The position numbers were made by a program, and so were the translations under genes. This document shows, in pieces, positions 57,501 to 64,000 of a stretch of DNA of 64,000 nt. Every line of letters begins with the position of its first letter. Position 1 is the stretch's first letter. The notes beneath the pieces are model-generated. The model searched no databases. It was given only the letters and a program-made list of their open reading frames with translations, and had not been told where the DNA came from. Source of the stretch: an uncultured Eggerthella sp. (GTDB taxonomy: Bacteria; Actinomycetota; Coriobacteriia; Coriobacteriales; Eggerthellaceae); the NCBI GenBank assembly GCA_900546175.1, contig URBX01000004.1:62001-126000 (forward strand), given 5' to 3'.

Positions 57501-59012
57501 TTAAGCTCCTAATCGTTCACGTCTTTGAGCAACAAGATTTTTAAACACTTCGCCTCGTTCCTCAAAGCAAGTAAACTCATCAAAGGAAGCACATGCAGGA
57601 GAAAGAACAATAACGTCTCCCGGTTTACTATGGCGCAATCCTTCATCAAGAGCAGCTTCTAAGTTTGAAGCAGAATAGACAGGAAGCGTTTTTGCTTTTG
57701 AGCACTCCTCGAAAAAGCGAGGGCCCGCAGCACCAAAACAAACAACTGCACTGCAATTTTGCTCTGCTTGCTCAACCAGTTCAGTCAAATCAGTATGTTT
57801 ATCATCTCCGCCAAAGAGCGCAATTGGCTTTATTGGCAAGAAGGAAGTCAGCGCTTTAAGCGTTGCATCAACATTTGTTGCTTTCGAATCATTAAAGCAA
57901 GCAACACCTTGTATTGAACCGCATGGCTCAATACGGTGTTCTAGAGGAGCAAAAGAACGTAGTCCTTTTTGAAGAAGCGCAATAAAGGCGCTCTTTGGCA
58001 TTTCGCACGAAAGAGCCGCAGTAACCGCACTGGCAGCTGCTAGTGCGTTTGAGATATTGTGCTCGCCTTTAATCTGTAAAGCACCGCCGTCACCTAAATC
58101 ATAGGTGGTGCCTTTGTAAGAAACCTTAAGTATTCCCTCATCAGAGAATGCAGCATTTTCGCTTCCGCACGCATCAATCATGCTATAAGACAGCCCTTTT
58201 GCGCTTCCTAAAGGAATATAGTCAAATCCACGATCCTCAGGCGAAAGCGCTTTAATCTCTTTCACGTAGCTTCTTACCGTATCGTTAGTTGCATCCAAAA
58301 CAACCGTGCAACCGTCTGAGCAATTTGCGTAAATTTTACGTTTTGCTTCACAATAAGCTTCATGAGTCTTATGCCACTTTATATGGTCTGGAGTAATATT
58401 AAGAAGAACTGCCACATTAGGAGCAAATCGAGAAGTAGAAGCAAGCTGATACGAAGACACTTCTGCCACATAGTAAATAGTGTTCGTATGAGCGCTTAAT
58501 TGATTGCGACCAACCGCATCAATGCACGCATCACCAATATTTCCTACCGCATATACTTCTTTTCCAAAACCTCTTACTAATGAGGCAATAAGCGAAGTAG
58601 TGGTTGTTTTTCCATTGGTTCCCGTAACAGCAATCCAAACCGACTCTTTTTCACTCTCTCTCCACGCAAACTCAACTTCACTAATTACTTCCTTTGATGC
58701 CTGTTGAGCATTTTGGTAAAACGAAGAAAACTGAGAAATCCCTGGAGAGACAATACAGAGATCATAAGAGCTTTCTAACTCTTCCGTATCGAAAAGAACT
58801 CTGACGCCTTCAGCTTCAAGTTCACCAGCAAAAGCCACAGCCTTATCATTTTTCTTTCCCGCATAAACACAAAGCGATTCAATGCGGCTACCAAGCAAGC
58901 CTGCGCAGTAAGAACTTACTGCCCTACCACTTACTCCTAAACCAAGAATTGCAACAGCTCCTAAAGATGTAGGAGCATATTTTTTTGTGACTTCAAGCTG
59001 TGAAACTGACAT
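57501..59012 (-). CDS. murD: UDP-N-acetylmuramoyl-L-alanine--D-glutamate ligase
   Basis: Adds D-Glu to the muropeptide precursor. Segments are VAILGLGVSGRAVSSYC, VSPGISQFS, the ATP-binding AVTGTNGKTTTTSLIASLV, VYAVGNIGDAC, YYVAEVSSYQL, LLNITPDHIKWHKT, EHNISNALAAASA, EHRIEPCGSIQGVACFNDSKATNVDAT (in pieces) and LFGGDDKHTDL. The length of 503 aa is longer than the 440-460 common in the family, partly through inserts near residues 240-270. The ATG at 59012 starts one base after the mraY stop. A longer frame to 59075 would overlap mraY by 62 bases. Confidence 0.96.
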   Translation of the reverse strand: MSVSQLEVTKKYAPTSLGAVAILGLGVSGRAVSSYCAGLLGSRIESLCVYAGKKNDKAVAFAGELEAEGVRVLFDTEELESSYDLCIVSPGISQFSSFYQNAQQASKEVISEVEFAWRESEKESVWIAVTGTNGKTTTTSLIASLVRGFGKEVYAVGNIGDACIDAVGRNQLSAHTNTIYYVAEVSSYQLASTSRFAPNVAVLLNITPDHIKWHKTHEAYCEAKRKIYANCSDGCTVVLDATNDTVRSYVKEIKALSPEDRGFDYIPLGSAKGLSYSMIDACGSENAAFSDEGILKVSYKGTTYDLGDGGALQIKGEHNISNALAAASAVTAALSCEMPKSAFIALLQKGLRSFAPLEHRIEPCGSIQGVACFNDSKATNVDATLKALTSFLPIKPIALFGGDDKHTDLTELVEQAEQNCSAVVCFGAAGPRFFEECSKAKTLPVYSASNLEAALDEGLRHSKPGDVIVLSPACASFDEFTCFEERGEVFKNLVAQRRERLGA

Positions 59013-59013
59013 A

Positions 59014-60063
59014 CTAAACCACCAATGTCGAAGCGAAATACCAAGCAAAACCAAGTGCGGTAAATGCTGCAGCAATAATATAGAAGCGTACTACAACTTT
59101 TACCTCACTCCATCCCTTCTTTTCAAAATGATGATGAAGAGGAGCCATTAAAAAGATACGTTTGCGGGTTTTCTTAAAATATAAAACCTGAATCATTACG
59201 GAAAGAGTTTCGATAATGAAAAGGCCGCCAATAACAAGAGAAACAACTTCGGTCTTAGTAACTACCGCCAAACAGCCAAGAGCGGTACCAAGTGCTAGAG
59301 ATCCTGTATCGCCCATGAAAATATCTGCAGGATATGAGTTGTACCACAAAAAACCAATACAACAACCTACTAAAGCTGCAGCAATAATTGCGCTTCCGAA
59401 CATATTGCATCTAAAAGCAATAGCCGCCATAGCGAAAAAGACAATCATGGAAGTGCCCGCCGCAAGGCCATCTAAGCCATCAGTTAGGTTTGTTGCATTG
59501 CTCAATCCTGCAATCAAAACAGTCACAAAAATTAGATAGAGCCAAGGAATCCTCAAATCACCTGTTGGTGTTTCAATAGGGAGCGTTGTAGTAAGAATTC
59601 CTAAATCAAAGGTATAAACCAACGGAATTTCAATTGTTGGCTCAATACCAATCCAATTAACTGCACCTAAGCAAAACAAAGCTGCAATGGAAAATTGACC
59701 AATGAGCTTAGCTTTAGGAGTAAGTCCTAAAGAACGTTCTTTAATTACCTTTGAAGCGTCATCAATTAAACCAAGTACGCCAACCAACAGCGTAGCAACC
59801 AACACCAACACCACTTCAGGAGATAATGGCGCCAAAAGGATTACGGTAAGAAGTGTTGCAAGCAACATAATCAAGCCACCCATAGTTGGAGTGCCTTGCT
59901 TTACTAAATGACTTTCTGGACCATCGGCACGAACCTGCTGACCAATAGTGCGCGAGCGCAAAAAGCGAATAAACGGTGGCATAAACACGATAGTGAATAA
60001 AACACTCAAAAATACCGCAACAAAAACCATAAAGGTTGGATAACTATAGAACGCTGAGAACAT
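59014..60063 (-). CDS. mraY: Phospho-N-acetylmuramoyl-pentapeptide transferase
   Basis: Ten-helix membrane enzyme that joins the UDP-MurNAc-pentapeptide to undecaprenyl phosphate, giving lipid I. Motifs are GTPTMGGLIMLLA, the Asp pair in GLIDDASKVIKERSLGLTPKAK, NLTDGLDGLAAGTSMI, PADIFMGDTGSLALG and the His-rich MAPLHHHFEKKGWSEVKVV. The length is 349 aa. It follows murF by one base and precedes murD by one base. AAAGGGG lies 13 bases before the ATG. Confidence 0.97.
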   Translation of the reverse strand: MFSAFYSYPTFMVFVAVFLSVLFTIVFMPPFIRFLRSRTIGQQVRADGPESHLVKQGTPTMGGLIMLLATLLTVILLAPLSPEVVLVLVATLLVGVLGLIDDASKVIKERSLGLTPKAKLIGQFSIAALFCLGAVNWIGIEPTIEIPLVYTFDLGILTTTLPIETPTGDLRIPWLYLIFVTVLIAGLSNATNLTDGLDGLAAGTSMIVFFAMAAIAFRCNMFGSAIIAAALVGCCIGFLWYNSYPADIFMGDTGSLALGTALGCLAVVTKTEVVSLVIGGLFIIETLSVMIQVLYFKKTRKRIFLMAPLHHHFEKKGWSEVKVVVRFYIIAAAFTALGFAWYFASTLVV

Positions 60064-60064
60064 A

Positions 60065-61495
60065 CTAAATCATTAGCCCCTTTACTATTTTTTCAAGCTC
60101 CATAGAGTGAGATGCTTTAACCAATACCGCATCTCCTTCCTCTAAACGGTGCAAAAGCTCAGTAAGCGCAACACTGCGCTCTTTTGTAACCATTACTGCA
60201 CTTTCAGGAAAACCTGCCTTTATCGCAGCGGAAGCAATATTGGCAGATAAACTACCTATGCAAATCAAATAGTCAATTGAACCAAGCTGAGCAACAAAAG
60301 TTCCAATTCCTTCATGGCATCCTTGAGCAAATGAACCCAATTCGCCCATGTCACCTAATACAGCATACCGCTTTCGGTCAACCTTCATAGAGTCAAACAT
60401 GGTAAGCGATGCTTTCATAGAATCTGGATTTGCATTATATGCGTCATTGATAATAGTGACTCCATTTTCGTTTACCAGAACTTCTTGGCGACCAACTTCT
60501 GGAAGAGACGACTGGAGACCCTTAACAATACAATCTAAAGACACGCCGCACACTGAGCCTAAAGCAGCAGCAGCGCATGCATTGTGTACGTTATGCATTC
60601 CGCGCAAGCTTAACGTGCATTCACTTTTTTCTCCAGCAACACAAAGAGAAAACGAAGGGCAGCCCTGTGTATCCAAAGAAGTATTTTCAGCATAAGCAAC
60701 GGCGTCCTTCATTTCTCCAGAGCCGTCATAATATGCAAGCGTAATGCCTCGTTTATCACAGCACGTATGCTCAACCATATAGGAAGTATACTCATCTGCT
60801 CCGTTCACCACAGCAATACCTTCATTTGGCCGAAGAGCATCCAGCACTTCTGCTTTTGCTTGGGCAATGTTTTCTTTTGAGCCAAGCAGCTCAATATGGC
60901 ATTCCCCAACATTAGTTATCAGAGCATAGTCGGGTTTTACAAAATCACAAAGAGATTTTAGTTGGCCTTTACCACGCATACCCATCTCCACAACCAAGAA
61001 CTCTGTTTCCTCAGTTGCATCGAGAAGAGTTTTCGGAACACCTAACTCATTGTTTTGATTACCACGAGTGGCAACTGTCTTATACGTAGTAGACAAAACA
61101 TCACGCACTAAGTTTTTTGTGGTAGTTTTTCCTGTTGAACCAGTAAGGACAATCACCTTTGCGGATAAATGATTTCTCCACTGGCTAGCAAGTTGCGTAA
61201 AGGCCTCTTTTGTTGAAGGCACTAATAGAATTGCCGCTCCGAGCTCTTTGGCAAGATTACACACTGACTCATCAGGTTTTGTCATTGCCAATATCACTTG
61301 AGCCCCCTTGCGAAGAGACTCGCTTATAAAATCATGACCATCCACCCGTTCTCCAGGAAAAGCAACATAAACGCTATCTTCGGTTACTTCTCGAGAATCC
61401 CAAGTTATAGATATTGCTTCTCTAGTAGGATCAGCGGCCGCAACAAGTATTTCAGCATGAGTATAGAGCGCAATAGTATCTGAACTCAAACGCAT
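60065..61495 (-). CDS. murF: UDP-N-acetylmuramoyl-tripeptide--D-alanyl-D-alanine ligase
   Basis: Adds D-Ala-D-Ala to complete the pentapeptide. It shows TWDSREVTEDSVYVAFPGERVDGHDFI (in pieces), the ATP-binding VLTGSTGKTTTKNLV, RGNQNNELGVPKTLL, VVEMGMRGKGQL, ITNVGECHIELLGS, MHNVHNACAAAALG, INDAYNANPDSMKASL and VLGDMGELG. The length is 476 aa. It follows murE by about 30 bases, with AAGGAG before the ATG. The upstream D-Ala-D-Ala ligase gene is not in this window. Confidence 0.97.
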   Translation of the reverse strand: MRLSSDTIALYTHAEILVAAADPTREAISITWDSREVTEDSVYVAFPGERVDGHDFISESLRKGAQVILAMTKPDESVCNLAKELGAAILLVPSTKEAFTQLASQWRNHLSAKVIVLTGSTGKTTTKNLVRDVLSTTYKTVATRGNQNNELGVPKTLLDATEETEFLVVEMGMRGKGQLKSLCDFVKPDYALITNVGECHIELLGSKENIAQAKAEVLDALRPNEGIAVVNGADEYTSYMVEHTCCDKRGITLAYYDGSGEMKDAVAYAENTSLDTQGCPSFSLCVAGEKSECTLSLRGMHNVHNACAAAALGSVCGVSLDCIVKGLQSSLPEVGRQEVLVNENGVTIINDAYNANPDSMKASLTMFDSMKVDRKRYAVLGDMGELGSFAQGCHEGIGTFVAQLGSIDYLICIGSLSANIASAAIKAGFPESAVMVTKERSVALTELLHRLEEGDAVLVKASHSMELEKIVKGLMI

Positions 61496-61526
61496 AGTAG
61501 TATCTCCTTGAGAACTTTTGCCGCTC

Positions 61527-63005
61527 TTACTTAAAAGCTTTTTCTAGCTCTTCGGCAGCAACCAAACGATCATCAAAGCTCAAGACTTGATCACCTACAA
61601 GCTGATAATCTTCATGTCCTTTTCCGCAAATAAGGATAGCGTCGCCTGGATTAGCAAGGCTGATTGCTTTTGCAATAGCACTACGCCTATCAGGCTCAAC
61701 AAGATAACGCTCCTCATTACCTTTTATTCCTTCAATGATATCGTCGATAATATCTAATGGATTTTCATAACGAGGATTATCTGAGGTTACTACCGCAAAA
61801 TCTCCTTGAAGCGCTGCTTTCCCCATAAGTGGTCGTTTAGTTCTGTCACGATTGCCACCGCAGCCAAACACAACAATAGTTCTGCCTTTGGTTATTTCTT
61901 TAACCGAACCAACTGCTTTTATGATCGCGTCAGGCGTGTGAGCATAGTCAACATACACTGAAACGTCTGTGTCACAATCGGCTTTAATTCTCTCAATACG
62001 ACCTGGAACGGTAGAGGCGGTTTCTAGCGCCTTAATAATAGATTCTTTTTGGTAGCCCAATAAAAGAGCTACACCAAATGCAGTCATTACATTTTCGACA
62101 TTAAACTTTCCAACAAGCGGATAAGTAAACTGGCACTCTTCGCCACAAACAGAAAGAACCACCGCAGTACAATCTGGCTTGTAATCAACTGAAATAGGGT
62201 GTATTAATGCTTCTTGATTAAATCCTGTAGTAATGAGAGAACCGTCAACTACAAAGCATTCTTTACTTAGACGCTGTCCCCACTCATCGTCGATATTAAT
62301 AACGCGAGAAGCAGGATATTCCTTGCTAAAAAGCAATGATTTTGCCTGATAATACGCTTCAAATGTTTTGTGATAATCCAGATGATCTTGAGTAAGGTTA
62401 GTAAAAGCAGTTACTTTGAACTGAGAAGCCCATACGCGATCTAAATCAAGCGCATGCGAGCTAACCTCCATAGATACCACTTCACAACCAGCATCGTTCA
62501 TTTCGGCAAAAAGATGCTGCAAGTCACTTGATTCGGGTGTGGTATGAGAAGATTTCTGTACCTGACCATCAATTGAAATTTCAACTGTGCCAATCAGGCC
62601 CACTTTTTTACCCTGAGACTTTGCAATATGGTTTACCAAATAGGTAGTAGTAGTTTTGCCGTTTGTTCCGGTAACGCCCACCAAGTCTAGTTTTGTTGAA
62701 CCATTACCATAAAAGCTTGCAGCAGCATAAGCCATTGCTTTTCGGGAATCATCTACCACTACTTGAGTTACTTCTTCTGTGCAAGAAATCTCAACAGGAT
62801 GCTGAACAATTAAGGTACGAGCGCCTTTTTCAACAGCATCTTGAGCATAAGAATGACCATCAGACTTTAAACCTACAATACAACAAAACGCATTGCCTTG
62901 TTCCACTGCATCACTTCTATACGAAATACCCGTAATACTTTGGTTTTCATTTCCGATGACTTCACAGTTAAAGCCATCGAACAAATCCTTACATGTCTTT
63001 ATCAT
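61527..63005 (-). CDS. murE: UDP-N-acetylmuramyl-tripeptide synthetase
   Basis: Adds the third, dibasic residue to UDP-MurNAc-L-Ala-D-Glu. Visible are GISYRSDAVEQGNAFCC, VGVTGTNGKTTTTYLVNHI, TTPESSDLQHLFAEM, EVSSHALDLDRV, TNLTQDHLDYHKTFE, GKFNVENVMTAFG, DYAHTPDAIIKAV, FGCGGNRDRTKRPLMG and VTSDNPRYENPLDII. DNPR is the motif of the meso-diaminopimelate-adding type, whereas DNPA marks the Lys type in Staphylococcus; this is the only pointer to specificity and class members vary. I chose the ATG at 63005 with GAGG upstream; the longer frame to 63047 overlaps the PBP gene. Confidence 0.95.
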   Translation of the reverse strand: MIKTCKDLFDGFNCEVIGNENQSITGISYRSDAVEQGNAFCCIVGLKSDGHSYAQDAVEKGARTLIVQHPVEISCTEEVTQVVVDDSRKAMAYAAASFYGNGSTKLDLVGVTGTNGKTTTTYLVNHIAKSQGKKVGLIGTVEISIDGQVQKSSHTTPESSDLQHLFAEMNDAGCEVVSMEVSSHALDLDRVWASQFKVTAFTNLTQDHLDYHKTFEAYYQAKSLLFSKEYPASRVINIDDEWGQRLSKECFVVDGSLITTGFNQEALIHPISVDYKPDCTAVVLSVCGEECQFTYPLVGKFNVENVMTAFGVALLLGYQKESIIKALETASTVPGRIERIKADCDTDVSVYVDYAHTPDAIIKAVGSVKEITKGRTIVVFGCGGNRDRTKRPLMGKAALQGDFAVVTSDNPRYENPLDIIDDIIEGIKGNEERYLVEPDRRSAIAKAISLANPGDAILICGKGHEDYQLVGDQVLSFDDRLVAAEELEKAFK

Positions 63006-63012
63006 ACAGTCC

Positions 63013-64000
63013 TCAATTCTGAGTAATGTTATAGCGATCAACAGCAAAAGCCATTATATCGTGAAATGCCGATACCGTTTTTCGTTCTCCAGGAACATCA
63101 TTCGCACCTACAAAACAAACAAAATTGGTAGAAGAGTTTGGTAAATAACCAACGAAGGAGATATTGTATTCACCTTCTTTGTATCCTCCCTGGTCAGACG
63201 CAACTTCTGCAGTTCCCGTTTTTCCTGCAACTTTATAGCCATTAAGCTGAGCGTCTGTGCCGGTACCATATTCAACTACCGCTTTAAGCATTTCGGTTAA
63301 ATCCGAAATTGCTTGTTTGTTCTTGACTATTTCTGTTGTCTCATAAGAAAGAGTGTTTTCATCGGCTGGAATACTTACCAAAAAATGAGGCGTGCATGCA
63401 TAGCCATTATTGGCAAGTGCGCCATAGAATCTCACAATCTCTAACGGTGTTGTGGTTAATCCCTGGCCGAACGTAATGTTCATTCCTTGAGTTTCAGACC
63501 AGTTTTTCCAAGAAGAAATAGAGCCTGAATTCTCTCCTGGATAGTCAACACCCGTTTTGTCGGTTACCAAATATGTCTGAATATAGTTATAGAATTTCTC
63601 CCACCCTAAATCTTTACCAATCAAAGACATGCCAATATTAGAAGAGTCGGCCATAATCTTTGAGGTATCCATTTCCTGAGCTTCGCGCTCGTGGGAGTCA
63701 GTAATTACGTATTCGTCAACTTCTAACTCTTCTGGACAGTAATACACTTGACCTGCTTGGGTAGTTCCCTCTTCAAGTGCCGCAAGCATAGTTACTGCTT
63801 TAAATACAGAGCCAGGCTCAAAAGCTTGCGTTATGCCGCGGATAGTAGTTGCAGCATTATCCTTAATAGTTGAAAGATCAGTTACGTCAAACGTTGGCCA
63901 AGAAGCCGCAGCATAAATCTCGCCCGTTTTTGAATCCATTACTATAGCGGTACCGCCTGTGCCTTGAATTTCCTCAACCTTGTCTGCTAGAGAAGCTTCA
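63013..64000 (-). CDS. Penicillin-binding protein transpeptidase (FtsI/PBP2-like), C-terminal part cut by window edge
   Basis: Class B penicillin-binding protein that cross-links peptidoglycan at the septum with FtsW. The frame is open to base 64000; I see about 328 C-terminal residues. The catalytic triad motifs are EPGSVFKAVT (SxxK with the active-site Ser), ADSSNIGMSL (SxN) and VAGKTGTAEVA (KTG). IVMDSKTGEIYAAASWPTFD and QGLTTTPLEIVRFYGALANNG are typical of the FtsI group. No PASTA domain follows, since the protein ends soon after the transpeptidase domain (FHDIMAFAVDRYNITQN). It opens the murE-to-divIVA run, so FtsI is the likely identity. Confidence 0.93.
   Translation of the reverse strand, partial: EASLADKVEEIQGTGGTAIVMDSKTGEIYAAASWPTFDVTDLSTIKDNAATTIRGITQAFEPGSVFKAVTMLAALEEGTTQAGQVYYCPEELEVDEYVITDSHEREAQEMDTSKIMADSSNIGMSLIGKDLGWEKFYNYIQTYLVTDKTGVDYPGENSGSISSWKNWSETQGMNITFGQGLTTTPLEIVRFYGALANNGYACTPHFLVSIPADENTLSYETTEIVKNKQAISDLTEMLKAVVEYGTGTDAQLNGYKVAGKTGTAEVASDQGGYKEGEYNISFVGYLPNSSTNFVCFVGANDVPGERKTVSAFHDIMAFAVDRYNITQN

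Noticed and set aside
1..64000. CRISPR array, restriction-modification or toxin-antitoxin system
   Set aside because: No repeat-spacer pattern, Cas-like, methylase-like or toxin/antitoxin-like protein could be identified.

Overview
The window reads as a chromosomal segment of a low-GC actinobacterium of the class Coriobacteriia, most likely family Atopobiaceae (Atopobium, Lancefieldella, Fannyhessea and relatives). This rests on inference from gene content: an actinobacterial-style division cluster with sepF and a DivIVA/Wag31-like gene but no ftsA, ThyX instead of ThyA, class I fumarase, DUF1385, a tailed ribosomal protein L31, and an AT-leaning base composition. No species call is made.

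Layout. 1-6974 (all minus): pyrH-frr-uppS-cdsA-dxr-rseP-ispG-proS, linking UMP phosphorylation, ribosome recycling, phospholipid and undecaprenyl synthesis, the MEP pathway and tRNA charging. 7083-9310: an HtrA-type protease and a substrate-binding lipoprotein. 9362-9540: a well-folded, gene-free RNA-like element upstream of a comFC gene on the plus strand. 10584-13594: a membrane glycosyltransferase and ahcY (S-adenosylhomocysteinase), separated by a 430-base intergenic region with attenuator-like structures. About 13680-14960: a visibly GC-richer patch holding an IS30-type transposase remnant, a strong bidirectional terminator and a NimA-like flavoprotein gene, ending near a tRNA-Thr gene. 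This is the only clear sign of transferred DNA.

15422-38760 (minus): a radical SAM protein next to an odd dehydrogenase-like protein with a His/Cys/Asp tail, degV, pncB, ricT, holB, tmk, two-subunit fumarase, a malate/lactate dehydrogenase-family gene, topA, DUF1385, thyX, rpmE, metG, rho, a transaldolase, nfo and recN. 38959-41304 (plus): a crotonase-family enzyme and cca. 41406-45442: thiamine genes (thiD, thiC with a TPP riboswitch, thiN) around an EamA permease. 45600-45956: RNase P RNA.

46130-64000 (minus): a nearly unbroken cell-wall and division cluster, in transcription order PBP (cut by the window end)-murE-murF-mraY-murD-ftsW-murG-murC-murB-ftsQ-ftsZ-pgeF-yggS-sepF-yggT-divIVA. Stop and start codons are mostly within a few bases or overlap, so these genes are probably co-transcribed and translationally coupled. 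MurB-MurF make the UDP-MurNAc-pentapeptide, MraY and MurG make lipid II, FtsW and the PBP polymerise and cross-link it at the septum. FtsZ, SepF, FtsQ and DivIVA place and build the division machine.

Most of the window is ordinary housekeeping. The items most worth a second look are the structured RNA at 9362-9540, the RseP homologue in which a PDZ domain is not visible and a winged-helix-like insert is present, the metal-binding-type tail on the dehydrogenase-like protein, the MetRS with a degenerate KMSKS motif, the archaeal-looking topoisomerase I, and the attenuator-like sequence before ahcY. I did not find a convincing complete new defence or mobile system.
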